This document shows, piece after piece, positions 27,023-34,942 of a DNA stretch of 64,000 nt. This DNA comes from Gammaproteobacteria bacterium. Lineage in GTDB: Bacteria > Pseudomonadota > Gammaproteobacteria > Steroidobacterales > Steroidobacteraceae. The position numbers and the translations under genes are program-made. The stretch lies in NCBI GenBank assembly GCA_028293765.1, contig JAQGOG010000042.1:1-64000 (forward strand), read 5' to 3'. Below the pieces are notes generated by a model. That model saw only the letters and a list, made by a program, of their open reading frames with translations. It did no database searches and was not told the origin of the DNA. Numbering within the stretch: position 1 is the first letter of the stretch; each line of letters starts with the position of its first letter.

Positions 27023-27154
27023 GGGCCAAACGTACCTTACGCCGGGTAGCGTGTAAAGCTCAGTTACAGCCTCTTTGCGCTCGAAATCACAAAAATCGCC
27101 GGCAACGCCTCCGTGGAATCCACGTCGGAGTCGGCTTGTGGTCTACGCCGGCCC

Positions 27155-29506
27155 TCAAACTCCCGTAGCGCCGAGGCGCACCTCGAAGCAGCGGTGAATC
27201 CGCGGATTACGCTCGAAGTCGCGCGGTAGCGTCTTTGCCGAGATGTCGCGAATGTCGTACCGAGATGACAGTGACTCATCCAGCCTGAAACGCTGCGAGT
27301 TGGTGGAGAAAACGATGAGTCCACCCGGAGCGAGCACCCGTGCGCACCCATCGATGAGCTCGGGGTGATCGCGCTCGATGTCGAGCACTCCCTCCATGCG
27401 CTTCGAGTTCGAAAAAGTCGGCGGATCGACAAAGATGAGGTCGTAACGTTCCCGGCCGTGCGCACGATCGTGCAGCCAAACCCGGCAGTCCGCGGGCACG
27501 AGGGCGTGCTGGCGCGAAGACATCCCGTTCAACTCGAAGTTGCGCTGCGCCCAGTTGAGATACGTATTCGACAGATCGACGGAGGTGGTCGACACCGCCC
27601 CACCGGCGGCGGCATGCACCGTAGCAGTACACGTGTAGGCGAAGAGATTCAGAAAGCGCTTTCCGGCGGCGGCGGCCCGAAGCCGCGCGCGCGTGGTGCG
27701 GTGGTCGAGAAACAGGCCGGTGTCGAGGTAGTCCTCAAAGTTCACCAGGAACTTCAGACCATCCTCCAGGACGACATGATACTCCTCTTGATTCTGCACC
27801 TTGTCGTACTGCTCACCTCGTTTGGTTTTGCGGCGGGTTCGAACACGCACACGCTCCTCAGGGACCCCTGTCACGTCGGAAAGCGTGGACAACGCCTCCC
27901 CGCGCCGCTTGCGAACCGAGTCGAGCTCGATTTCCGCCGGCGCCGCATACTCCTGCACATAAAGCCACGACTGGTCGGGCTCGATCGTCCGATACACGTC
28001 GATGGCGAAAGCGTATTCCGGCATATCGGCGTCGTAGAGCCGGTAGCACGAAACCCCCGCCCGCTCGGCCCATGTCTGCTGTTTCTTGAGATTTTTCGCG
28101 AGACGGTTCGCAAACATCTGCGCGCCGGGCGTCTCGCGCAGGTTGGTATCGCCTTTACCCAGCCTGCCAGGTTGGCGCTCACTTCCCGGATCTACTTTCA
28201 TTCGCAGCAGACGGCACTCGATCGCTCCGTTCCACACGGTGTGCGTGCGATGAGCGCGGATGCCCAATTCCAACCCCAGCTCCGGCGCCCCCGTCAACAC
28301 GGCGGCATTCCAGCCGTGGAAACGCTCCCGAAGTACCGCACCCAGCTCGCGATGGACGGCGCGCGCCGTCTCGCGGTCTTCCATGCGGACACCGTACGGT
28401 GGATTCGTACACAAAAGGCCGGGAACGGGCGCGCCTGCATCGCGACCGCTGTCGGCTCCAGTGTCTGTCTTCTCGTCAGCGCCGCCGCCTTTGCCGGGCC
28501 ACGTGGTCGAGCGGGATGGCCACGGGGACCTGACATTCGCAACCGCCGTGGCCGCGGCATCGGTGTCATCGTCAGGCTGGCGGCTCTGCGCCCGCTCCGG
28601 CGCCGCCTCAGACAGGCCCTTCACCTCAAACTTCACGAGCCCCTGAATACCGGCGCGCTCCGCGTTGGCACGAGCGTTACGTATGGCCCCTGCATCCCGA
28701 TCGTGCCCCCGCATGACGAGTTTGGTTGCATCGCCGGCACGGCTTCTGGCCCGCGCTTCCTCGAGCAACTGGTTCCAAACGCCGGCGTCATGACCGGCCC
28801 ACCCCAGAAATCCAAAGTAGTCGCGACTGAGGCCAGGCGCGCGATCGGCCGCTATGAGCGCTGCTTCGATGACGAACGTGCCCGACCCACACATCGGATC
28901 GAGAAACTCCGCGCCCTGTTTCGCGAACTCTGGCCATCCCGAACGAACGAGCACGCCGGCGGCGACATTCTCTTTCAGCGGCGCCTCGCCCGCGGCACCC
29001 CGATAACCGCGGCGATGCAGGCTCTCCCCCGACAGATCGAGCGAAATCGTGAAGTTGGTTCCGTGCGCATGGGCATGCACGCGGATACTGGGCCGCTCGA
29101 GCTCAATATTGGGACGCCAGGCCCGCTCGGCACGCAGCGAGTCGACGATCGCATCCTTCAACTTGAGCGCGCCGAAATGCGTGTGGGTGATGGCGGGGTG
29201 TTGCCCGGTGAAGTCGCAGGCAAGCGTGGCCCCGGGGCCGATATGCGCTGCCCAGTCGATCTGACGGACCGCCGTGTAGAACCCCTCGGTATCGGGCACG
29301 TTGAACCGCGCCACCTCGAGAAAGACCCGATTGGCGAGGCGCGACCAAAGACAAGCACGATATGCAGTCGCCAGGGTTCCTGAGAAGGTAACCCCAGTCG
29401 ACCGCTCGCGCGCGTCGTCCGCGCCCAGCGCAATCAGCTCGCGCGCGAGGAGATCGGACAGTCCCCGCGGGGAACTGACCAGAAACTGCAGGGAATGTTC
29501 ACTCAC
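27155..29506 (-). CDS. rlmL: Bifunctional 23S rRNA methyltransferase RlmKL (m2G2445 and m7G2069)
   Basis: Fused rRNA methyltransferase of 783 residues. The N-terminal THUMP-containing RlmL half has FLDPMCGSGTFVIEAAL (about 201-217) and the catalytic NPPYG (368-372). The C-terminal RlmK half has GLKFLVNFEDYLDTGLFLDHR, FLNLFAYTCTATVHAAAGGA (SAM loop), VDLSNTYLNWAQRN, and FVDPPTFSNSKRM. Compared with E. coli RlmKL (about 702) it carries an extra low-complexity Asp/Ala/Pro/Gly-rich insert at about residues 301-362, just before NPPYG. The gene lies inside the puu region but is not part of the pathway. Confidence 0.95.
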   Translation of the reverse strand: MSEHSLQFLVSSPRGLSDLLARELIALGADDARERSTGVTFSGTLATAYRACLWSRLANRVFLEVARFNVPDTEGFYTAVRQIDWAAHIGPGATLACDFTGQHPAITHTHFGALKLKDAIVDSLRAERAWRPNIELERPSIRVHAHAHGTNFTISLDLSGESLHRRGYRGAAGEAPLKENVAAGVLVRSGWPEFAKQGAEFLDPMCGSGTFVIEAALIAADRAPGLSRDYFGFLGWAGHDAGVWNQLLEEARARSRAGDATKLVMRGHDRDAGAIRNARANAERAGIQGLVKFEVKGLSEAAPERAQSRQPDDDTDAAATAVANVRSPWPSRSTTWPGKGGGADEKTDTGADSGRDAGAPVPGLLCTNPPYGVRMEDRETARAVHRELGAVLRERFHGWNAAVLTGAPELGLELGIRAHRTHTVWNGAIECRLLRMKVDPGSERQPGRLGKGDTNLRETPGAQMFANRLAKNLKKQQTWAERAGVSCYRLYDADMPEYAFAIDVYRTIEPDQSWLYVQEYAAPAEIELDSVRKRRGEALSTLSDVTGVPEERVRVRTRRKTKRGEQYDKVQNQEEYHVVLEDGLKFLVNFEDYLDTGLFLDHRTTRARLRAAAAGKRFLNLFAYTCTATVHAAAGGAVSTTSVDLSNTYLNWAQRNFELNGMSSRQHALVPADCRVWLHDRAHGRERYDLIFVDPPTFSNSKRMEGVLDIERDHPELIDGCARVLAPGGLIVFSTNSQRFRLDESLSSRYDIRDISAKTLPRDFERNPRIHRCFEVRLGATGV

Positions 29507-29547
29507 AATAATCGCGGGTCAGCACCCGCCACGGTTGGCGGCGAGTC

Positions 29548-31050
29548 TCACGTGAGGTCGATCCAGGTCGTCTTGAGCTCAGTGTATTTTTCCAGGGCAT
29601 GCAGCGATTTGTCGCGGCCGATGCCCGATTGCTTGAACCCGCCAAACGGCACCGTGATGTCGTCGGCGTCATAACAGTTGATGAACACCGTACCGGCGCG
29701 CAGCGCGCGCGAAACCCGGTGGGCGGTGGTGATGTCCCGCGTCCAGACGGCCGCGACGAGACCGTAGATCACGTCGTTGGCGATTTCGATAGCTTCGTCC
29801 ACGGTCTTGAACGTGATGGCCGACAGTACGGGCCCGAAAATCTCTTCGCGCGCGATCGTCATGTTCGGGCGCACTCCATCGAACACGGTCGGCTCGACGA
29901 AGTAGCCGCCGCTCTCCTGACGGACACGCTGACCGCCGAAACGCAGCTTCGCTCCATCGCGATGACCCGCATCCACAAAGCTCAACACGCGCTTCATCTG
30001 TATCTCATCGACGATCGCACCGAGCTTCGTCGCGGGGTCGAGAGGGTCGCCGGGCTGCATCGTGCGGCTGATCGCCTGCACTTTCTCCAGCACCGCGTCC
30101 TTGATGCTCTCCTGCACGAGCAGGCGTGAGCCCGCGGAACACACCTCGCCCTGATTGAAGAAGATGGCGGAAGCGGCGGCGCTGGCGGCTCTATCGAGAT
30201 CGGGGTAGTCCGCCAGCACGATGTTGGGCGACTTGCCGCCGCACTCGACGGAGACACGCTTCATATTCGACTGTCCGGCGTACTGCATGATCGAGCGGCC
30301 GGTCGCCGTCGAGCCGGTGAACGTGATGCAATCGACGTCCATGTGCAGCGCGAGCGCCTTGCCGGCCGTAGCGCCAAGACCGGGCACCACGTTCAGCACG
30401 CCTTCCGGCAGTCCCGCCTCGACCGCCAGCTCGGCAACCCGGATGGCCGTCAGCGGTGATTTTTCCGAGGGCTTGAGGACCAGGGAATTACCGGCCGCGA
30501 GCACCGGCCCGATCTTCCAGGCGGCCATCAGCAGCGGGAAATTCCACGGCACGATGGCGCCGACAACACCCATCGGCTCGCGTGTAATCAACGCAAGTGT
30601 GCCCGGACCGGTCGGTGCAACCTCGTCATAGACCTTGTCGATGGCTTCCGCGTACCACTGAATGCAATTCACCGACGCGGGAATATCCACGCCGAGGCTG
30701 TCCCGAATGGGTTTCCCCATGTCGAGCGTCTCGAGCAGCGCGAGCTCATCGCCGTGCTTTTCGATCAGTTCCGCAAAGCGTTGCAGGGTTTTCTTCCGCT
30801 TGGCCGGGGCGAGATTCGCCCAGGTGCCTTTACGAAACACCGCGCGGGCGGATGCGACCGCGCGGTTCACGTCCTCCTCATCGCACGCCGCCACGCGAGC
30901 GAGCAACGCACCGGTGGCAGGATTAGAGCAGTCGAATGTCGCTCCCGAGGCGGCATCGACGTAACGTCCGCCGATGAAGGCCCGATTAGGGATACGAAGC
31001 GCGGCGGCGCGCTCATGCCATGAAGAAGTCGTGTCGAGTTTTGCGTTCAT
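29548..31050 (-). CDS. puuC: Gamma-glutamyl-gamma-aminobutyraldehyde dehydrogenase
   Basis: NAD(P)-dependent aldehyde dehydrogenase of 500 residues (E. coli PuuC 495), oxidising the PuuB product to gamma-glutamyl-GABA. It has the VVGAIVPWNFPLLMAAWKIG block, cofactor FTGSTATGRSIM, catalytic Glu in VSVECGGKSPN, and nucleophile in NQGEVCSAGSRLLV. The C-terminal INCYDADDITVPFGGFKQSG is the PuuC-type ending. I chose ATG 31050; the frame is open upstream but overlaps puuR. It starts 16 bases after the puuR stop, so puuR-puuC form an operon. Confidence 0.92.
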   Translation of the reverse strand: MNAKLDTTSSWHERAAALRIPNRAFIGGRYVDAASGATFDCSNPATGALLARVAACDEEDVNRAVASARAVFRKGTWANLAPAKRKKTLQRFAELIEKHGDELALLETLDMGKPIRDSLGVDIPASVNCIQWYAEAIDKVYDEVAPTGPGTLALITREPMGVVGAIVPWNFPLLMAAWKIGPVLAAGNSLVLKPSEKSPLTAIRVAELAVEAGLPEGVLNVVPGLGATAGKALALHMDVDCITFTGSTATGRSIMQYAGQSNMKRVSVECGGKSPNIVLADYPDLDRAASAAASAIFFNQGEVCSAGSRLLVQESIKDAVLEKVQAISRTMQPGDPLDPATKLGAIVDEIQMKRVLSFVDAGHRDGAKLRFGGQRVRQESGGYFVEPTVFDGVRPNMTIAREEIFGPVLSAITFKTVDEAIEIANDVIYGLVAAVWTRDITTAHRVSRALRAGTVFINCYDADDITVPFGGFKQSGIGRDKSLHALEKYTELKTTWIDLT

Positions 31051-31066
31051 AACGAGTACCCGAGGT

Positions 31067-31615
31067 TCAGAACGTCGGTGGAGTGCTGGCACTGATGATC
31101 TCACACACCTCGCGTCCGACATTGCGGAAACGGTGCGGGAGTTGACTGGAGAAATAGAAAGCCTCGCCGGGCCCAAGCACACGCGTGGTGCCGCCGACCA
31201 TGAGCTCGATTCGTCCCCGGACTACGACGCCGCCTTCCTCTCCGCGATGGGCGAGCATTTCCTCGCCGGTCGCCGCGCCGACGGCATAGCGCTCGTGCAG
31301 GACAGTGAGCTGCCGGCCTGGGCGCTTGGCGGCAACGAGACGCAACGAGACCTCTTCATTCCCCAGTTCGACGAGCTCTGCGGTTCCGAAAAACGCCTGG
31401 GGCGCGGTGCTGAGATCGAGCGTGAAGAACTCGGCCAGCGACATGGGCACCCCGTCGAGCACCTTTTTCAGGGAGCTTACCGAAGGGCTCACACGGTTCT
31501 GCTCAATGAGGGAAATGAGGCCGTTGGTGACGCCCGCCCGGCGCGCGAGCTCTCGCTGGGAGAGGCCAAAACTGGTTCGGACGCTGCGCAGGCGCGCCCC
31601 CACGTCGATGCTCAT
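31067..31615 (-). CDS. puuR: Putrescine-responsive repressor PuuR (HTH-cupin)
   Basis: Transcriptional repressor of putrescine catabolism. 182 residues from ATG 31615 (E. coli PuuR 185). An N-terminal XRE helix-turn-helix is seen as ARLRSVRTSFGLSQRELARR and AGVTNGLISLIEQNRVSPSV. A C-terminal cupin sensing domain has ELVELGNEEVSLRLV, GEEGGVVVRGRIELMVGG, AFYFSSQLPHRFRN, and the PuuR-type ending ISASTPPTF. A TTG at 31636 would extend it into the operator motif. It is divergent from the omega-aminotransferase. The candidate operator at 31619-31634 is only 3 bases from the ATG, consistent with autoregulation. Confidence 0.92.
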   Translation of the reverse strand: MSIDVGARLRSVRTSFGLSQRELARRAGVTNGLISLIEQNRVSPSVSSLKKVLDGVPMSLAEFFTLDLSTAPQAFFGTAELVELGNEEVSLRLVAAKRPGRQLTVLHERYAVGAATGEEMLAHRGEEGGVVVRGRIELMVGGTTRVLGPGEAFYFSSQLPHRFRNVGREVCEIISASTPPTF

Positions 31616-31618
31616 AGC

Positions 31619-31634
31619 GTTTAATATCTTAGAC
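31619..31634. promoter_or_regulatory. Candidate PuuR operator at its own gene
   Basis: GTTTAATATCTTAGAC matches the puuD-side site at 12 of 16 positions, with arms GTTTA and TAGAC. It lies 3 bases before the puuR ATG and about 94 bases before the divergent aminotransferase gene. No separate ribosome-binding site for puuR is visible here, so the operator may also overlap the mRNA start. Confidence 0.5.
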
Positions 31635-31727
31635 AAGAACGGCCGAAATATCCGCCGGGATGGCCCTGACTGTCCACTTTATTTATCATCGCCAGCTCTT
31701 CCCCAAATCACTTACTGAGCGCGAACC

Positions 31728-33062
31728 ATGCCCACCGCCACGCCCGAGTCGTTCACCCGCAGCGAGCTCGAAGCCTATTGGATGCCGTTCACGGCCAACC
31801 GCCAGTTCAAGTCGAAGCCGCGCATCCTGGCCAAAGCCAGCGGCATGTACTATTGGACGCAGGACGGACGCCAGATCCTGGACGCGGTCGCGGGCCTCTG
31901 GTGCGTGAACGCCGGCCATGGGCGCAAGGAAATCGCGCAAGCGGTCGCGGCACAGCTGGAAACGATGGACTACGCCCCCCCGTTCCAGATGGGCCATCCG
32001 CCCGCTTTCGAGCTCGCCAATGCGGTCGTGAAGATCGCCCCGGCGGGACTCGACCACGTGTTCTTCACGAATTCCGGCTCCGAATCGGTCGAAACCGCGC
32101 TCAAGATCGCGCTCGCGTATCAGCGGGTGCGGGGCGAAGCCACGCGCACGAAACTCATTGGCCGCGAGCGTGGTTACCACGGCGTAGGCTTCGGCGGCAT
32201 CTCGGTCGGCGGTATCTCACCGAACCGCAAGATGTGGTCGGCAACGATGATCCCGGGAGTGGATCATCTCTCGCATACCCACGATCTCGCGAAGAACGCG
32301 TTCTCGCGTGGCGAGCCGGCCCATGGGGCGAATCTCGCGGAGGAGCTCGAGCGGCTGGTGACCTTGCACGATGCCTCGACCATTGCGGCGGTCATCGTCG
32401 AGCCGATCGCTGGCTCGACCGGCGTGCTGATCCCGCCGCAGGGATACCTGAAGCGCATCCGCGAGATCTGCGACAAGCATGGCATCGTTCTCATTTTCGA
32501 TGAAGTGATTACCGGCTTCGGGCGCACCGGCTCGGCGTTCGCCGCGCAGGAATTCGGCGTCACGCCGGACATCATCACCGCGGCAAAGGGCCTCACGAAC
32601 GGCTGCGTGCCCATGGGTGCCGTGCTCGTCAAGAAGGCGATCTACGAAGCCTTCATGCAGGGTCCCGAGGGCGCGATCGAGCTGTTCCACGGCTATACCT
32701 ACTCCGCACATCCCACGGCTTGCGCGGCAGGACTTGCGACATTGGCCATCTACGAGCGTGAGGGACTGCTGACACGCGCGAAGACGTTGGCGCGTTATTG
32801 GGAAGACGCGGCGCACTCGCTGCAGGGCTTCCCGCATGTGATCGACATCCGCAACTACGGCCTGATTCTCGGCCTCGAGTTGGAATCGATCCCGGGTAAA
32901 GTGGGCTCGCGGGCCTTCGAGGTCTACAGCAAGTGCTTCGAGCGTGGCTTGCTGACACGGCAGACGGGAGACATTCTGGCGTTGTCGCCGCCGCTCATCA
33001 TCGAGCGGCCGCAGATCGACCAGATCTTCACGACGCTGGCCGAAGTGCTGAAGGGACTGTAA
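31728..33062 (+). CDS. Omega-amino acid:pyruvate aminotransferase (BauA/SpuC-like)
   Basis: Class III PLP aminotransferase of 444 residues. The opening YWMPFTANRQFKSKPRI and LWCVNAGHGRKEI closely follow beta-alanine:pyruvate transaminases. Also present are FTNSGSESVETALKIALAY, RGYHGVGFGGISVGGI, IVEPIAGSTGV, LIFDEVITGFGRTG, and the PLP lysine in AAKGLTNGCVPMGAV. Enzymes of this group act on putrescine, GABA, cadaverine or beta-alanine. Placement opposite puuR suggests it removes the amino group of putrescine or of the GABA made by PuuD (inference). Confidence 0.9.
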   Translation: MPTATPESFTRSELEAYWMPFTANRQFKSKPRILAKASGMYYWTQDGRQILDAVAGLWCVNAGHGRKEIAQAVAAQLETMDYAPPFQMGHPPAFELANAVVKIAPAGLDHVFFTNSGSESVETALKIALAYQRVRGEATRTKLIGRERGYHGVGFGGISVGGISPNRKMWSATMIPGVDHLSHTHDLAKNAFSRGEPAHGANLAEELERLVTLHDASTIAAVIVEPIAGSTGVLIPPQGYLKRIREICDKHGIVLIFDEVITGFGRTGSAFAAQEFGVTPDIITAAKGLTNGCVPMGAVLVKKAIYEAFMQGPEGAIELFHGYTYSAHPTACAAGLATLAIYEREGLLTRAKTLARYWEDAAHSLQGFPHVIDIRNYGLILGLELESIPGKVGSRAFEVYSKCFERGLLTRQTGDILALSPPLIIERPQIDQIFTTLAEVLKGL

Positions 33063-33083
33063 GGGACGGGTTGCCGAAGAGTC

Positions 33084-33112
33084 GAGCCGAGGTGCCCCGG
33101 GCGCCTCGGCTC
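33084..33112. terminator. Terminator after the omega-aminotransferase
   Basis: GAGCCGAGGTGCC pairs with GGCGCCTCGGCTC over 13 bp (one G-U in RNA) with a CCG loop, 21 bases after the stop codon. A pyrimidine-rich ATCTCTTTATT follows on the plus strand. It also lies downstream of the minus-strand small gene at 33133-33282. Confidence 0.65.
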
Positions 33113-33132
33113 CATATCTCTTTATTGTTCAA

Positions 33133-33282
33133 TCAGACTCGCGGCATTTGACGGCTGCGAAAATGTCTCACGCTCGAGAACACCGTCCACGCCAGCACGG
33201 CGATGACGATGGCGCCTCCAACGAGAATTTCCATCTCCGACAGCGTAAATCCCCGTGTCGACGCAACAGTTACAGTCTCCAT
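33133..33282 (-). CDS. Small single-pass membrane protein with a prepilin-like leader, 49 residues
   Basis: ATG 33282 is preceded by AGAGG at 7 bases. The peptide reads METVTVASTRG, then FTLSEMEI and a hydrophobic segment (about 19-38, ILVGGAIVIAVLAW), then a basic tail RHFRSRQMPRV ending at TGA 33133. GFTLSE matches the type IV prepilin cleavage/methylation motif (G, F, then Glu at +5) at the right distance from the hydrophobic stretch. There is no globular domain after it, so it is either a minimal pilin-like peptide or a plain single-pass inner-membrane peptide. It stands alone, convergent with the aminotransferase. Confidence 0.6.
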   Translation of the reverse strand: METVTVASTRGFTLSEMEILVGGAIVIAVLAWTVFSSVRHFRSRQMPRV

Positions 33283-33530
33283 GACAAACCTCTGTGAGCA
33301 GCACAAAAGGGGATTGCGGTCAGCTCCCGTAGGCTTGCACGCTTCGCCTGCCCGGAGAAGCCCAGCGTCGCGGATCTGCGACGCGCATCACCCGCGGGCG
33401 ATGTTATGTTGGACGGGAAAGCTCGAGCCTCAACGCAAGGCCGGCGTATGGGCTGCGCAGCGGGAGAGCAGGAACGTGCGAAAGGTCGATGACACGGCGT
33501 GATTGCACATAATGCGAAAGCGCCTTTCCG

Positions 33531-33887
33531 TTACTCGCGTGGCTCGAAGATCGCGTAGATCTTCGAGCAATCCTCCAGCACTTCCCAGGTACCCGCGAAG
33601 CCCGCCGGGATGACGAAAGCATCGCCCGCCCCAAACGTGCCACTCTCGCCAGACTCACTCGTGATGACGACACGGCCCGCTGTCATCACACACAACTCGT
33701 TCTCGGTATAACGCACGCGCCACTTGCCGCGCGTTCCCGACCAACGGCCGGCGAAAAAAGTCTGTGTCGAGTCGGCGAAGTGATTCCACACGCGATGCTC
33801 GGGATTTCCCGCGAGCAGGCGGTCGGGTGCCGGCACGGAGACGTCCGGCTCGAGAGGACTATCCAAGCGTACGATTGAAGCGTTCAT
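33531..33887 (-). CDS. Small cupin-domain protein (DUF861-like)
   Basis: A 118-residue single-domain cupin. The barrel strands are visible as GKWRVRYTENELCVMTAGRV, VVITSESGESGTFGAGDAFV and IPAGFAGTWEVLEDCSKIYA. The xENELCVMTAGRV then GDAFVIPAGFxGTWEV order is typical of the (R)-ureidoglycolate-type/DUF861 cupins, often near amino-acid or polyamine catabolism. The usual double-His motif is absent. ATG 33887 chosen; the frame is open to 33956. The 248 bases between it and the small gene upstream hold no gene I can support. Confidence 0.8.
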   Translation of the reverse strand: MNASIVRLDSPLEPDVSVPAPDRLLAGNPEHRVWNHFADSTQTFFAGRWSGTRGKWRVRYTENELCVMTAGRVVITSESGESGTFGAGDAFVIPAGFAGTWEVLEDCSKIYAIFEPRE

Positions 33888-33957
33888 GGCCGCGAATATA
33901 GCGCGGAATCCTTCGGTTCCGGCCCACCCCAGGCCCATTTGCCGGATCGGACGCACC

Positions 33958-33983
33958 TGCGGCGGGCATCCCTGCCCGCCGCA
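33958..33983 (-). terminator. Stem-loop after the OmpA-family gene
   Basis: TGCGGCGGGCA and TGCCCGCCGCA form an 11-bp perfect stem with a TCCC loop, 30 bases beyond the stop of the minus-strand gene at 34013. No U-tract follows on that strand, so termination may be Rho-assisted or the element may stabilise mRNA. Confidence 0.5.
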
Positions 33984-34012
33984 CCTGGCCGCAGCCGCCG
34001 GGTTGTAGTGAT

Positions 34013-34765
34013 CTATTCACGACTCGCCACTTCCTGAGTGCCGGGACGTTCGAGCCGAACCGTGACCTTGCGGTCGAACGCGTACCCGTCGAGGTCGCCA
34101 TCCATGCTGGTCGATTCAGACGCGCCATGCCCCTCGACGATCATCCGGTCCTTCGTCACACCTGCGTTCGCCAGGACGGCCGCTACCGCTTCGGCACGAC
34201 GCCGTGACAACGCATCGTTCACTTCTTCCGGTCCCCGAGGGTCGGCAAAACCCGCGACACGTACCTTCACATCCGGCATCGAAGCAACCAGCGCGCCGAG
34301 CTTCAGCAGAGGCGGCATCGCCTGCGCGTTGATCGAGTCGTCGTTCGTCCGGAAGGTCACCTCCGTCTGCAGTTCCTCCGTGTTTTTCAGTGCCTGATCG
34401 AGCTTCTCGCCGCGGGCCTGGGCTTCGGCCAGTGAGCCATGCAACTGCGCCACGTTCTGTGCAAGTAGCGCGCGGTCGGCCTCACTCTTGTTCAAGTCCG
34501 TTGCGAGCCCTTTGCTGGCGGTCGCCTGCTTGTGATAACGGTCGCCCAGCCAGGCTCCCGCGGCCGCACCGACAATCGCGCCGATCGGGCCTCCCGCCAC
34601 GGCGCCGACCGTAAATCCGGTGGCGACGCCGATGTTCTCCTGCTTGGATGCGCTCTGCTGTTTCACCGCGCTGTCCTGGGCGTAGGCTGGAAGGGCCACG
34701 ACGCAGATCGACACCAGGGTGATTCCGAGCGCACCGAAGCGCAGCTTGTTGGTCAGAGTGTTCAT
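34013..34765 (-). CDS. OmpA-family protein with glycine-zipper domain (PdsO-like)
   Basis: A 250-residue exported protein. The signal peptide ends near residue 29 (ALPAYAQD). A glycine-zipper segment follows (VGAVAGGPIGAIVGAAAGAW, about 53-72), then a coiled-coil-prone linker (DRALLAQNVAQLHGSLAEAQ) and a C-terminal OmpA domain with VRVAGFADPRGPEEVNDALS and RRRAEAVAAVLANAG. That domain is predicted to bind peptidoglycan. The glycine-zipper plus OmpA order resembles PdsO, the OmpA-like partner of proteobacterial sortase systems, but no sortase is nearby. AGAGGA lies 10 bases before the ATG. A hairpin (CGGAACG/CGTTCCG, 34796-34812) lies in its leader. Confidence 0.85.
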   Translation of the reverse strand: MNTLTNKLRFGALGITLVSICVVALPAYAQDSAVKQQSASKQENIGVATGFTVGAVAGGPIGAIVGAAAGAWLGDRYHKQATASKGLATDLNKSEADRALLAQNVAQLHGSLAEAQARGEKLDQALKNTEELQTEVTFRTNDDSINAQAMPPLLKLGALVASMPDVKVRVAGFADPRGPEEVNDALSRRRAEAVAAVLANAGVTKDRMIVEGHGASESTSMDGDLDGYAFDRKVTVRLERPGTQEVASRE

Positions 34766-34942
34766 GGGTTACGTCCTCTCGCTTGCCTGTTTGAGCGGAA
34801 CGTTTCGTTCCGGCCTGTGTACGAGTTCATCGCGAGCGCGGGCGCGGGCTGTGACGCAAACACGTCAGCCTGGTGATGATTCGTGGCAAATAGTGGCAGC
34901 CCGGACGAGCCGCTCGCAGCTGCCCGTCCCGCAAAAAACCCG

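Noticed and set aside
27365-29383. 672-codon open frame on the plus strand opposite rlmKL
   Set aside because: It is antisense to a clear RlmKL; composition is Arg/His/Gly-rich with no domain, a normal side effect of high GC.
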